The notes: generated by a model not told the origin, from the sequence alone. A DNA stretch of 64,000 bases from Palsa-1400 sp036501625 (GCA_036501625.1 DASXZY010000063.1:1-64000); one strand, 5' to 3'. Positions 17,059-28,509 are shown, counted from the stretch's first letter. Numbers and translations: made by a program.

Positions 17059-17086
17059 TTGAATTCCGCCCCAGTCTTCCTATAGT
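17059..17086 (+). promoter_or_regulatory. Candidate sigma70-type promoter for speA
   Basis: TTGAAT (17059-17064), 16 bases, then TATAGT (17081-17086) precede the ATG at 17112. This implies a leader of about 20 bases. AAAGGA at 17096-17101 can serve as the ribosome binding site and supports the ATG at 17112 over the upstream TTG at 17046. Confidence 0.5.
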
Positions 17087-17111
17087 GCGCAACGCAAAGG
17101 ATTTTTTTGAA

Positions 17112-19058
17112 ATGGAAATGAGCCAAGTTGTTTCGCCGCCTGTTCCCTGGAACGTCCAGGCCGCTCGCGATTTGTACAATATCAACCGCTGGGGCGCGAA
17201 GTACTTCGACATCAATGAAGCCGGCCACGTCATCGCCATGCCGTTGCGCGAAAAAGGAGCGGTGGTCGATTTGACGGATGTCATCGAGGAGGCCAAAGGG
17301 CGGAGTTTGAAATTTCCCGTGCTGATCCGCTTCCAGGATATTCTGCGCGACAGAGTGGAGGCCATCAACCAGGCGTTCGCGGCGTCCATCGCGGAGTTCA
17401 ATTACCAGAACAATTACCGCGGCGTTTTTCCAATCAAAGTCAACCAATTGCGCGAAGTGGTGGAGGAAATTCTTGACGCGGGCAAGCCGTTTCAATTCGG
17501 CCTTGAAGTCGGCAGCAAGCCGGAGCTTTTCGCTGGGCTGGCGATGCAACATCAGGCGGGCGGGCTGATTATTTGCAACGGATACAAAGACGCGCTGTTC
17601 ATTCGCATGGCGCTGATGGGAATCAAATTGGGCAAGAAAGTCATCATGGTCGTGGAGAAGTTGGAGGAGTTGCGGAACATCATCGCTGTCTCGCGCCAAA
17701 TGGGCGTGGAGCCGTTGTTGGGCATCCGCGTGCGGCTGATGAGCAAAGGGGCTGGCAAATGGGCGGAGAGCGGCGGTGAAAACGCCAAGTTCGGGCTTAA
17801 CACGGCGGAGTTGGTCGCGGCCTGTGAGATTTTGCGCGCCGAAAAAATGGAATCGTGCTTCAAGCTGCTTCACTTCCATATCGGTTCGCAGGTGCCGGAC
17901 ATCGTGACGATTAAAAAGGCGGTGCAAGAGGCGGCCCGGTTTTACGCCAAGCTTTGCAAAATGGGCTTCGCCATTGAATCGCTGGATGTCGGGGGCGGAT
18001 TGGGTGTGGATTACGACGGCAGCCGCTCGGCTTTCGACAGCTCGACGAATTATACTTTGCAGGAATACACGAACGATATTGTTTTTTACCTGGGCGAAGT
18101 TTGCAGCCAGGAACAGGTGCCGCATCCGCAAATCGTAAGCGAGAGCGGGCGGGCCATCGTGGCCCATCACAGTGTGCTGCTGGTGGAGACGCTGGGCACC
18201 ATCGGCAAAATCCGGCCCGGGGATGCCCATCCATACGGCGAACAAGAACACCCAATCGTGCGCGACTTGCTGGACATCCGCAAAAACCTGGCCTCGCTGA
18301 GCAAATTGGAGGCGCTGCACGACGCGGGCGACCGGCGGGAAGAGGCGCAGCATAAGTTCACGCTCGGCCTGCTGGAGTTGAGCGACAAGGCGAAAATTGA
18401 AACGCTCTACTGGGAAATAGGGCGCGAAGTCGTGCAGAGTTTTCGCGGCCAATCTTATGTGCCGGAGGAAATTCGGAAATTGGAGGACAGCCTGGGGGAC
18501 CAGGTGTTGTGCAATTTTTCCGTGTTCCAGTCGCTGCTGGACCATTGGGCTTTGGGCCAGCTTTTTCCGATCATGCCGGTCAGCCGCCTGAATGAAAAAC
18601 CGTCGCGCGAAGGCACGCTGGTCGATATCACGTGCGATTCCGACGGCGAAGTGAAAAAATTTATTGACTTGAGCGACGTGCGCGACACGCTGCCGCTGCA
18701 CGCGCCGCGGCCCAACGGCGGCGGCACAGTGGAGCCGTATTATTTGGGATTTTTTCTCATGGGCGCTTACCAGGACATCATGGGCGATCTGCATAATCTC
18801 TTCGGTCGCGTCAATGAATTGCACGTGTTCCTCGATGCCGACGAGCCGGCCGGATATTACGTCGAGGAAATCATCGAAGGCTCGACCATCGTGCAGGCGC
18901 TGACATCGGTGCAGTACGACGAGAACGAATTGAAACGGCAGATGAAGATGCAAATCGACGAGGCGATCAAGTCCGACCGCCTTAAACCGTCGGAAGGCAT
19001 GAGGTTGCTGGACGACTACGAGCGCGGCCTGAAGGATTACACCTATCTGGCCATGTAA
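17112..19058 (+). CDS. speA: Biosynthetic arginine decarboxylase
   Basis: A 648-residue, PLP-dependent fold-III arginine decarboxylase that makes agmatine for polyamine synthesis. The PLP lysine is K109 in NNYRGVFPIKVNQ. Other family landmarks are KFGL near the glycine/phosphate-binding barrel strand, LLHFHIGSQV, LDVGGGLGVDYDGS, ESGRAIVAHHSVL, and the C-terminal barrel motif DITCDSDGEVKKFID. Length matches bacterial SpeA. The start at ATG 17112 is supported by AAAGGA just upstream; the frame stays open to a TTG at 17046 inside the presumed promoter. A membrane protein gene follows after six bases. Confidence 0.95.
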   Translation: MEMSQVVSPPVPWNVQAARDLYNINRWGAKYFDINEAGHVIAMPLREKGAVVDLTDVIEEAKGRSLKFPVLIRFQDILRDRVEAINQAFAASIAEFNYQNNYRGVFPIKVNQLREVVEEILDAGKPFQFGLEVGSKPELFAGLAMQHQAGGLIICNGYKDALFIRMALMGIKLGKKVIMVVEKLEELRNIIAVSRQMGVEPLLGIRVRLMSKGAGKWAESGGENAKFGLNTAELVAACEILRAEKMESCFKLLHFHIGSQVPDIVTIKKAVQEAARFYAKLCKMGFAIESLDVGGGLGVDYDGSRSAFDSSTNYTLQEYTNDIVFYLGEVCSQEQVPHPQIVSESGRAIVAHHSVLLVETLGTIGKIRPGDAHPYGEQEHPIVRDLLDIRKNLASLSKLEALHDAGDRREEAQHKFTLGLLELSDKAKIETLYWEIGREVVQSFRGQSYVPEEIRKLEDSLGDQVLCNFSVFQSLLDHWALGQLFPIMPVSRLNEKPSREGTLVDITCDSDGEVKKFIDLSDVRDTLPLHAPRPNGGGTVEPYYLGFFLMGAYQDIMGDLHNLFGRVNELHVFLDADEPAGYYVEEIIEGSTIVQALTSVQYDENELKRQMKMQIDEAIKSDRLKPSEGMRLLDDYERGLKDYTYLAM

Positions 19059-19064
19059 CCCGGG

Positions 19065-19751
19065 ATGGATGCCGCCAAAGCCGATTTGATGCGCGCGCTG
19101 GGGCGGCTGGTGCGGGGCCTCTCCACGCTTTTCTGGGGAATTCCTTTGGTCATGGCGGCGGACGCGCAAACGGCGCGCACCGATTGGCTGGACGGCCTGG
19201 GTGCGCTGAGTTTCGCGCCGGCGCTGGTATTGAGCGGCCTGCTCTGGCTCGGGCTGCGGCAAATGCGCTCGTTTCACCGCCAGGAGCGCGTCTGGCAGCA
19301 GTCCCTTGACCGCGCGGAAATCTTCGCCATTGTCATCACGGGGCTGGCGCCCTTCCTCTTTTGGTGGCACCGGTTTCCCTCGATGCCGTTTTATTTCTCG
19401 TGCGTCAAATTCCTGGCCGCGAGCGGATTCCTTTTTTTGATCGCGCTCAATCAGGCGCTGCGCCGGCTGGCCGCCATGCTGCCCGATGAAATGTTGCGGA
19501 TGGAAACGCGCACGTTTTCCGCGCTGAACACCTGGATGCTTTCGACCGCCCTGGCCGGCTTGGCCGCGTATTTCGCATGGTCAAGTTTTCGGAGCATACC
19601 GCATCCGATCAAGCGGCTCATCCTGGACCTGCCCCGCATTGGCGAATGGCTTATCTTGTTCTTGACGTTGATGCCAACCGCCGTCACGCTCGCGCTGTTG
19701 TGGAAAATCAAGGAGGCGATTTTCACCAGCTTTTTTGAAATCGAGCGGTAA
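19065..19751 (+). CDS. Multi-spanning membrane protein of unknown function
   Basis: A 228-residue, strongly hydrophobic protein with about five predicted membrane helices (for example LSFAPALVLSGLLWLGL, AEIFAIVITGLAPFLFW, FLAASGFLFLIALNQAL, LSTALAGLAAYFAW and WLILFLTLMPTAVTLALLW). No transporter or enzyme motif is recognised. It begins six bases after speA and ends eight bases before the convergent mqnC stop. It is probably co-transcribed with speA, but the sequence gives no functional link beyond position. Confidence 0.75.
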   Translation: MDAAKADLMRALGRLVRGLSTLFWGIPLVMAADAQTARTDWLDGLGALSFAPALVLSGLLWLGLRQMRSFHRQERVWQQSLDRAEIFAIVITGLAPFLFWWHRFPSMPFYFSCVKFLAASGFLFLIALNQALRRLAAMLPDEMLRMETRTFSALNTWMLSTALAGLAAYFAWSSFRSIPHPIKRLILDLPRIGEWLILFLTLMPTAVTLALLWKIKEAIFTSFFEIER

Positions 19752-19758
19752 GTAAAAC

Positions 19759-20850
19759 CTAATTTAACAACTGGTACCAATTGTCGCGCTGGTGCGCTTC
19801 GTAACCGAGTTCTTCGATAAGCCGGCGCATGTCCGCCACGCCCATCCGGTAGGTCGTGCCCGCCTGCGAGACCACATTTTCCTCGATCATGATGCTGCCG
19901 AGGTCGTTGGCGCCGTATTGCAGGGCGACTTGGCCGATTTCCAAGCCTTGCGTGACCCAGGAACTTTGCACGCTGGGGAAATTGTCCAAATAAATCCGGC
20001 TCAGGGCCTGCGTGCGAAGATATTCGTGGGCGCCAACGGTCGGAGCTTTCAATTTCGTGTGCTCGGCCTGAAACGTCCATGCGATAAACGCCGTGAAGCC
20101 TTTGCTTTTGTCCTGTTGCGCCCGCACGCGCTCCAAATGCTCGACGCGGTCTTCGATGGTTTCGACGTGCCCGAACATCATCGTGGCTGTTGAACTCAAT
20201 CCGAGCCGGTGCGCGGCGTCCATGACTTCCAGCCAGTCATCGGTCATCGCTTTGAGCGGCGAAATGCGCTGGCGCACGCGGTCCACCAAGATTTCCCCGC
20301 CGCCGCCGGGAATGGAGCCAAGGCCCGCGCGCGTGAATTGCGAAATGATTTCCTCCAGCGGCAGCTTGAAGACGTCGCGAAAATGGATGAACTCGCTGGG
20401 GCTGAAACCGTGGATGTTGATCAGGGGGAATTTGTTTTTTATATGCGATAGCAAATCCAGGTACCATTGCAGGGTGAGCTTGGGATGGTGGCCGCCCTGC
20501 ATCAGAATTTGCGTCCCGCCCAGAGCAAGCGTCTCCTCGATTTTACGGTCCATTTCGTCGAAGGTGATAACGTAGGAATCGGCGTCGGACTCCACGCGGT
20601 AAAAGGCGCAGAATTTGCAATAGACATTGCAGACATTGGTATAATTGACGTTGCGGTCCACGATGTAAGTGACAATCTGGTTGCCGCGGCCGCCGTGGGC
20701 GTTCGCGCGGGCAAGCTGGCGGCGCCGGTGGGCCAGCATTCCCAGTTCCTCCAGCGGCAGGCGGTAAAGGCGCACGGCCTCCTCCGGCCCGATGCGCCGG
20801 CCATCCCACACCTCCTGCAACAAGTCGTCCGTTGGCAAATCGCTATTCAT
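19759..20850 (-). CDS. mqnC: Cyclic dehypoxanthinyl futalosine synthase (radical SAM)
   Basis: A 363-residue radical SAM enzyme of the futalosine pathway to menaquinone. The 4Fe-4S cluster motif is C74-X3-C78-X2-C81 (NVCNVYCKFCAFYR). The C-terminus has the MqnC signature SIMIEENVVSQAGTTYRMGVADMRRLIEELGY; MqnE and CofH relatives differ there. I chose ATG 20850 (MNSDLPTDDL); a TTG at 20889 would add 13 residues. Its presence predicts that menaquinone is made from chorismate through futalosine rather than by the MenFDHCEB route. Confidence 0.92.
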   Translation of the reverse strand: MNSDLPTDDLLQEVWDGRRIGPEEAVRLYRLPLEELGMLAHRRRQLARANAHGGRGNQIVTYIVDRNVNYTNVCNVYCKFCAFYRVESDADSYVITFDEMDRKIEETLALGGTQILMQGGHHPKLTLQWYLDLLSHIKNKFPLINIHGFSPSEFIHFRDVFKLPLEEIISQFTRAGLGSIPGGGGEILVDRVRQRISPLKAMTDDWLEVMDAAHRLGLSSTATMMFGHVETIEDRVEHLERVRAQQDKSKGFTAFIAWTFQAEHTKLKAPTVGAHEYLRTQALSRIYLDNFPSVQSSWVTQGLEIGQVALQYGANDLGSIMIEENVVSQAGTTYRMGVADMRRLIEELGYEAHQRDNWYQLLN

Positions 20851-20894
20851 CAGCCAATCCAATGTCTTGCAGGCTGATGTTGAAAGCAAGACGG

Positions 20895-22274
20895 TTATTC
20901 CTGGCGCGCGGGTGAGAGGCGCGGGTCGTCCAGGTCCAGGCGGTAAAGAAGCTGATTGTAGTCGTAACGCGGCGTGAGGACTGGGTTGCGGGCGAAATCG
21001 CCGCTGTGGGTTCCCTCAAAAAATAGGATGGGAGAATTCTCCGGCGTGAATTCAGGATGCAATTGCGGATTGTAAAATGAATAATTTTCGTGCGTCAAAA
21101 CTTTGACGGCCGGCCCCCACGGGCCTAAGGGCGAACGCGCTTCGGCATACCAAACCTCGCCCAGGGGCGAAGGCTCGCCGCCGGCTTGCACGAAGACGGC
21201 AACCCACCGTTTTCGCCAGGCATTCCAGGCGATTGAGCCGCCGTGGGGGCGCACCTTGTCCCCTGTTTGCGCGGCCAGCAAATTTCTCGGCGGCGTCAGG
21301 CGTTCCCATGAATTGGAATCGCTCCAAGCCTCGAACGCGGCCGGGCAGCGCATCGTTGGAAACGGCGTGCAGAACAGCATCCACGCCTTGCCGGCGTCGT
21401 CCGTCCATTTAACAGAGTGGCCATCCGGGGCTGGCGGCGGGCGCTCCGAGCCGGCGCTTTCTTCCCACAAAACCCGGAGAGACTTGAAGGACTCGGCGGC
21501 ATCGTCCCACACCGCCAGGCCTTGGCGATAAATGTGCAGCGGATTATGAATTTTGACATACGTGGCCACCAGATGCTCACGTCCCTGGGCGTCAGGCACA
21601 GTGGTCATGGCGGAAATCCAGGTCGGGCCTTGGCCGGCCATTTTCGCCACTCCCTTGGGGATGCCCTGTTTGTCACGAAAATAAGCCAAAGGCATCCGCA
21701 ACGGCGGCTCCAGCGAGGTGAGCGGCTGCGGCGCGGTGGTCGCGCACGTACTGTCAAACACGCCCAGCGGATAGCGCGGCAAGGTGGTGTCTCCCCAAAG
21801 CCAGAAAAGCTTTCCCTGATAGGTTGCATTTTGGATGGAATCCTGCCCCAGCACGCCCGATTCCTGCCATGAGGCTTCGGCTCCGAGCTTTTGGCTTTCG
21901 CCGAACAATCCGCCACCGGTCACGCGGCCAACACGGCGCGCGATGATCGTGCGCTCGACTTCAACGCGATGGGTCTGGCCCGGTTCGGGCGTGAACCTGA
22001 ATCCGGCGTAACCGAAGCCGTCCTTCTTGACAGCATAACCATCCCCTTTGATCTCGAACCAAGTTTCCCGGCCCATCAATTCCGGCAAGTCGAAGGCAAT
22101 GACGCCGGCATTGTCCGTCACAAATCGAACGTCATGCAAAGTTTGCAATTCGACCATCGGCACCGGCCAGCCGCAGGATTTGTCCACGATTTCAATCCGG
22201 CATGGAGCGGATGCGGAGGCCCAGGCGGCTGTCAAAGCGAAAACCAGCATTGATGCGGCGGATTTGAAGTTCAT
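20895..22274 (-). CDS. Exported propeller protein, possibly glycosidase-like (DUF4185-like)
   Basis: A 459-residue protein with a signal peptide (MNFKSAASMLVFALTAAWASASA). A short N-terminal beta domain resembles a carboxypeptidase-regulatory or Ig-type fold (to about residue 110). A propeller-like region follows with GKLFWLWGDTTLPRYPLGVFDST, WVAVFVQAGGEPSPLGEVWYAEARSPLGPWG and ENYSFYNPQLHPEF. These are reminiscent of five-bladed GH43/DUF4185 proteins. The ATG overlaps the stop of the upstream glycosyltransferase (ATGA), indicating translational coupling. Catalytic residues cannot be assigned from one sequence. Confidence 0.75.
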   Translation of the reverse strand: MNFKSAASMLVFALTAAWASASAPCRIEIVDKSCGWPVPMVELQTLHDVRFVTDNAGVIAFDLPELMGRETWFEIKGDGYAVKKDGFGYAGFRFTPEPGQTHRVEVERTIIARRVGRVTGGGLFGESQKLGAEASWQESGVLGQDSIQNATYQGKLFWLWGDTTLPRYPLGVFDSTCATTAPQPLTSLEPPLRMPLAYFRDKQGIPKGVAKMAGQGPTWISAMTTVPDAQGREHLVATYVKIHNPLHIYRQGLAVWDDAAESFKSLRVLWEESAGSERPPPAPDGHSVKWTDDAGKAWMLFCTPFPTMRCPAAFEAWSDSNSWERLTPPRNLLAAQTGDKVRPHGGSIAWNAWRKRWVAVFVQAGGEPSPLGEVWYAEARSPLGPWGPAVKVLTHENYSFYNPQLHPEFTPENSPILFFEGTHSGDFARNPVLTPRYDYNQLLYRLDLDDPRLSPARQE

Positions 22275-23233
22275 ATCGCGAAGCTCTTGGGTCGTTCGAG
22301 TTTTACCTCCGCCGAAACGGCGGGCGGCGGCGGTTTGGGCTTGGCCAGGCAGCCCCGCCAGAATCCGAGGCCGTAGAAAACATGGCAGATAAAAACGAGA
22401 CCGGCCAAAATGGGAAACCAAAACCAGCGTTTCAACGGCGTGATCGCGAGCGATTGAATCAACACGGCCGCGCCATAAGCGGCCAGCGGCCAGCAGCAGA
22501 TTCGCGGCAGGAACGGCAACAGCGCCAAGTACAAACAAAACAGCGGCGGAACAAAATTCGGGGCGGAACCAAGGGTTGGATGCAGCCGGAATTGCTCGGC
22601 GCGGCCGCGTCCGTAATTGAGGAGCATCCGGAGAAAAGCCCGGAAACTTGCGCGCGGCCGCCGAAAAACAAACAAGTCCGGGTCGTAAAACAGTTTCCCG
22701 CCGCGCTTCTGCAACTCGTCCATGAGCGCGTTTTCCTCGTTCGGATAGAGCTTCTCATTGAACCCGCCCAACTCCAGCATCGCGTCCCTGCGGGCCAGCA
22801 GATTGCACAGAATAAGCTCCTTTTCACTGGCCGCGCGCGCGCGGCCGGCTTTCCGATAGCGGGCGCGGCTGGTAAAAAAGGCCAGCCACGCGCCCATGGT
22901 CAGCGAGAAAGCCTGCTCAAGCCAGGGGGCCTCCGGCGGGCAGAGGCTCGGCCCGCCCGCCATTTTGACTTCGGCCGAGGCGAACCGCGCCACGCCGCGC
23001 CGCAAGCTGCCGGGCGGCGCGATCGAGTCATCGTCAAGAAAATAAATGAGGTCGCCGGCGGCGGCGCGAAGGGCCGTGTTGCGCTGCACCGAGGGCTGCT
23101 TGCCGCGCGCCAGAATGATTTCCAATTTCTCCGGAGGATAATCCAGTTGCAGCGCGCCCGCGACGGCCCGCACATCCTCCATATCCGGCCGGGCGGCGAT
23201 GATGACAGTGACAGTAGGCAGGCTCTCGTTCAC
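22271..23233 (-). CDS. Glycosyltransferase family 2 protein
   Basis: A 320-residue GT-A-fold glycosyltransferase. The N-terminus VTVIIAARPDMEDVRAVAGAL is followed by the metal/nucleotide-sugar motif FLDDDS and an acceptor-side region EENALMDELQKRGGKLFYDPDL. Two or three C-terminal hydrophobic helices (about residues 230-295) would anchor it in the inner membrane, as in polyprenyl-linked glycan synthesis. The GTG start overlaps the stop of the upstream polyprenyl synthase by one base, and its stop overlaps the next start (ATGA). Lipid-linked sugar transfer is a plausible role. Confidence 0.88.
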   Translation of the reverse strand: MNESLPTVTVIIAARPDMEDVRAVAGALQLDYPPEKLEIILARGKQPSVQRNTALRAAAGDLIYFLDDDSIAPPGSLRRGVARFASAEVKMAGGPSLCPPEAPWLEQAFSLTMGAWLAFFTSRARYRKAGRARAASEKELILCNLLARRDAMLELGGFNEKLYPNEENALMDELQKRGGKLFYDPDLFVFRRPRASFRAFLRMLLNYGRGRAEQFRLHPTLGSAPNFVPPLFCLYLALLPFLPRICCWPLAAYGAAVLIQSLAITPLKRWFWFPILAGLVFICHVFYGLGFWRGCLAKPKPPPPAVSAEVKLERPKSFAI

Positions 23234-24153
23234 TATTTGTCGCGTTGCAAAAGGTATTCAGCCAGCGCGGCCAGGGCCGGGGCTTTGCCTTTGAAACTCT
23301 TCAAGGCGGCGAACGCGCGGCGGGTCAATCGCGCGGCGATGAGGCGAGATTTTTCCATGCCGACAATGGAGGGATAAGTGGCCTTCTCGGCAGCGGTATC
23401 CTTGCCGGCCGTCTTGCCCAATTGCTCGCTGGTCTGGGTTACGTCAAGAATATCGTCGATGATTTGAAAGGCCAGGCCGACATTGTAACCGAAGCTGGTC
23501 ACGGCGTGCAATTGGGCGGCGGAGGCATTGGCGCTCATCGCGCCCAAGCGGACGGAGCAGCAGAGCAAAGCGGAAGTTTTTCGCTCGTGAATGTATTTAA
23601 GCTGGGTGGCGGAAAGTTTGCGGCCTTCGCCTTCAAGGTCGGCGACCTGGCCGGCGATGAGCTGGCGGGAGCCGGACGCCTCAGCCAATTCGCCGATAAT
23701 GACGCGGTGCGGATAGCGCGGCCAACCCCGGCAGCGGGCGGCCAGCGCGAAAGCTTCTGTCAACAAGGCATCGCCCGCAAGAATGGCGATGCCCTCGCCA
23801 AAAACCTTGTGGCTGGTCGGCTTTCCGCGGCGCAAATCGTCGTCGTCCATCGCGGGCAAGTCATCGTGGATGAGAGAATAGGTGTGGATGCATTCCAGCG
23901 CGCAGGCCAGCGGCATGGCTTCTTCGACCGAGCCTCCGCAGGCTTCCGCCGCCGCGAGGCAGAGCGCGGGGCGCAGCCGTTTTCCGCCGGCGAAAATGGA
24001 ATAGCGCATCGCTTTGTGGATGGTGGGCGGTTTGGCGCCGGCGGGCGGAAGCCATTGGCGCAAGGCCCGGTCCACCGCCGCTGTGCGCTGGGCCAGATAG
24101 CGTTGCAAATCAAAAGCCCGGACATGGGGATTGCGCCCTGTGTTCAATGACAT
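23233..24153 (-). CDS. ispA: Short-chain polyprenyl diphosphate synthase (farnesyl/geranylgeranyl type)
   Basis: A 306-residue trans-prenyltransferase condensing isopentenyl diphosphate onto allylic primers. The first aspartate-rich motif is DDLPAMDDDD (D97 onward, in TYSLIHDDLPAMDDDDLRRG) and the second is DDILD near residue 235. GGKRLRP at about 57-63 binds IPP. The first-motif region is almost identical to bacterial IspA, which favours a C15-C20 product. ATG 24153 (MSLNTGRN) was chosen over an upstream start at 24192. One-base overlap with the glycosyltransferase gene suggests a lipid-carrier glycan operon. Confidence 0.87.
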   Translation of the reverse strand: MSLNTGRNPHVRAFDLQRYLAQRTAAVDRALRQWLPPAGAKPPTIHKAMRYSIFAGGKRLRPALCLAAAEACGGSVEEAMPLACALECIHTYSLIHDDLPAMDDDDLRRGKPTSHKVFGEGIAILAGDALLTEAFALAARCRGWPRYPHRVIIGELAEASGSRQLIAGQVADLEGEGRKLSATQLKYIHERKTSALLCCSVRLGAMSANASAAQLHAVTSFGYNVGLAFQIIDDILDVTQTSEQLGKTAGKDTAAEKATYPSIVGMEKSRLIAARLTRRAFAALKSFKGKAPALAALAEYLLQRDK

Positions 24154-24200
24154 GCTATCTTCTAGTTGCCAGAGCCAGCGGGAGAATGGCAAGAATTCTT

Positions 24201-26402
<2,202 letters not shown>

Positions 26403-26406
26403 GTCA

Positions 26407-26625
26407 TCAACTATGGCGGAACGTAATCCGCGCCTTGCCTAAATCATAGGGGGACATCTCCACATTGACTTTGTCGCCGACACTGATACGGATGAAATTC
26501 TTGCGCATCTTGCCGGAGATGTGCGCCAGCACCTCGTGACCGTTGGGCAGCGCCACTCTAAACATTGTGCCCGGCAGCACCTGCGTCACTGTGCCCTCTA
26601 ATTCAATTGGTTCCTCTTTGGCCAT
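26407..26625 (-). CDS. infA: Translation initiation factor IF-1
   Basis: A 72-residue S1-fold (OB) protein that occupies the ribosomal A site during initiation. The sequence EGTVTQVLPGTMFRVALPNGHEVLAHISGKMRKNFIRI followed by GDKVNVEMSPYDL is diagnostic, and the length matches bacterial IF-1 exactly. It lies between the GreA-like gene and glgB, with spacers of 18 and 4 bases, rather than in the ribosomal-protein operon where it often sits. Confidence 0.97.
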   Translation of the reverse strand: MAKEEPIELEGTVTQVLPGTMFRVALPNGHEVLAHISGKMRKNFIRISVGDKVNVEMSPYDLGKARITFRHS

Positions 26626-26643
26626 GATCCTTTGGTTCGCCGG

Positions 26644-28467
26644 TTAAGCCGGGCGATACGGAACAATCGAATCAATGCGGTAACGCTTTTTGGCATCATT
26701 GACGGGCACCTCGACCTCTTCCTGGGGTTTATGGTTCAGGAGCGCCTGGGCCACGGGTGTCAAATAACTGATGATGCCTTTGTCCGGGTCGGAGTCCCAG
26801 GCCCCGGCGATAATAAAATGCTCGGCATTCTGCGCGTCGAGGTCTGTGACTGTGACGGTCGTGCCGATGCTGACGACATCGGTGCGGGGATTGCTAAAAT
26901 CCGTGCCGCGGGCGCGCACCAATTGCGACTCCAGCTCGCCTTTGCGGCGCATGAGGATTTTTTGCATTTCCTTGGCGGCTTTGTATTCGTGATTCTCGCG
27001 CAAGTCGCCATAACTGCGGGCGACGGCGATTTCCTTGGAGTTGGCGGGAATGGATTTCTGCACCAGCTCGGCGTATTCGTCCTTGCGCCGCTCCAGGCTG
27101 GGCCAGGAAACGAGAAACGAGGCGTCCTGTTTTGTCTGCTCGCCAGAGATCATCGTTTGGACGGCCGGATACGTTTTGACGATGCGCGCCAGCAGGGAGC
27201 GCTTGTCCATGTCGTCAAAGCACGGAGACAATTGCAGGGCGCGGGTCAAATCCTTAATGACTTCCAGGTCCGCCGAGCCAATCAGCTCGACTAGGAGCGT
27301 TTGATCATCAAGAATAAAATCGCGCAGCTTGTTGGAGCGCTTCTCATTGAATTGGTCCCGTTCCATGGCCGTGAGCATGGCGCGAAAGACTTCCGGCCCA
27401 AGGATGTCGGCGTAGGAATCAGAGCGTTCGCGGGCCAGCCAGAGAAGCAAATCGCTGCTGGCCTGGTGCTGGCTGATAAGGCGGGCGAGCAATTCCTTGA
27501 GGGCGTCGGCCTTGCCGCCGGCGATGACCGCGTGGGTCACTTCCGCAGCCAGCTTGGCGGAAACGTGATTGAGGGCGGAGAGAAGGGCGTCGCCCCAGCG
27601 CTCCGGGGTGTTTTCCTTGAAGGATTGCAAGGCGCGCCGGTGCTTGGCGGCTGGCATTTGTTCGAGGGTGGGTCCCACCCTGCCAATTTCCTGCTGCCAG
27701 ATCAGGGCGGCGGAGACTTCCCCCTCGGCCGGCTCGCCGCCAGCGTAATGACGGAATTCGTCGCGGACGAAAATGGCTTCCAGCGCGATGGCCGGCTGAG
27801 TGCGTTGATGGGTCGTGATTTCTCCGTTCAAGGTCGCGTTGACTTCCTTGGCGGTGCCGGGGCCGTCGCTCAAATCGGAATAGCTTTTGAGGATTTCGTG
27901 GGCGACGGTGGTGCGGGCCTTGAGGCCCTTGGCGGCGCGAAATTCGCTCATGAGCCGGTTTTGCAGGGAGATTTCCTTGGCCTGGTAAATAATCGGGTCG
28001 GATTTCTTGGCTGGCACCTGGAAATGGCCGTCTTTCTTCAATTCACGCTTGGCGGCTTCCCACCATTTTTTCCAGTCGTCCTTGATGACGTCGGGCACGA
28101 GCACATGGTGGATTTGATCCAGGGTGGCGCGATTGCCGAAACTCTGCAGGACCAATTTGATCAAATCGAGATGATGAAGCGCGGCCATCTGGCGCAAGGA
28201 TTCCAGGCCGGACACTTTGCGCGCGTAAATGTGGTCGGCGGAAATCGGCTTGAGTGATTCCGCGGCGAAAACGAGGTCCATGGCATGGCTCGGCTTCCCC
28301 TGAAAGTCAATGACACAACGTCCAAAAACGGGGTCCATGGATGCAATTTTCCCGAAACCCCAACTGCGATGATAGCAATAGCCGCTCTCCGTCAATGTGG
28401 CCAAAGCCTCGACTTGTTGGCGCGACAGCTTCCCAGCCGCCGCAAGTTTTTCAAATTCTTCTTTCAT
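26644..28467 (-). CDS. GreA/GreB-family transcription factor with a long N-terminal extension
   Basis: About 607 residues, far longer than the 158-residue GreA of E. coli. Only the last 145 or so residues are Gre-like: the coiled-coil tip motif ARSYGDLRENHEYKAAKE with the acidic pair needed for transcript cleavage, then the FKBP-like domain (VVSIGTTVTVTDLDAQNAEHFIIAGAWDSDPDKGIISYLTPVAQALLN). The N-terminal 450 residues are helical with a WGFGKI segment near the start. I recall that chlamydial GreA also carries a long N-terminal part, so this may be a PVC-group trait. ATG 28467 was chosen; ATG 28500 is the alternative. It rescues backtracked RNA polymerase. Confidence 0.88.
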   Translation of the reverse strand: MKEEFEKLAAAGKLSRQQVEALATLTESGYCYHRSWGFGKIASMDPVFGRCVIDFQGKPSHAMDLVFAAESLKPISADHIYARKVSGLESLRQMAALHHLDLIKLVLQSFGNRATLDQIHHVLVPDVIKDDWKKWWEAAKRELKKDGHFQVPAKKSDPIIYQAKEISLQNRLMSEFRAAKGLKARTTVAHEILKSYSDLSDGPGTAKEVNATLNGEITTHQRTQPAIALEAIFVRDEFRHYAGGEPAEGEVSAALIWQQEIGRVGPTLEQMPAAKHRRALQSFKENTPERWGDALLSALNHVSAKLAAEVTHAVIAGGKADALKELLARLISQHQASSDLLLWLARERSDSYADILGPEVFRAMLTAMERDQFNEKRSNKLRDFILDDQTLLVELIGSADLEVIKDLTRALQLSPCFDDMDKRSLLARIVKTYPAVQTMISGEQTKQDASFLVSWPSLERRKDEYAELVQKSIPANSKEIAVARSYGDLRENHEYKAAKEMQKILMRRKGELESQLVRARGTDFSNPRTDVVSIGTTVTVTDLDAQNAEHFIIAGAWDSDPDKGIISYLTPVAQALLNHKPQEEVEVPVNDAKKRYRIDSIVPYRPA

Positions 28468-28509
28468 CAATATTCTCGCGTCCTTCTGCCTTCCCTTCAT
28501 TATTAGACT

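Noticed and set aside
16794..19370. An 858-residue open frame antisense to speA and the sigma gene
   Set aside because: It lies opposite clearly homologous genes, and its composition (His, Arg, Gln and Pro rich) is what GC-rich complementary strands give. No motif supports it.
26407..26625. IF-1 as part of a ribosomal operon
   Set aside because: Neighbours are glgB and a GreA-like gene; no ribosomal proteins are adjacent.
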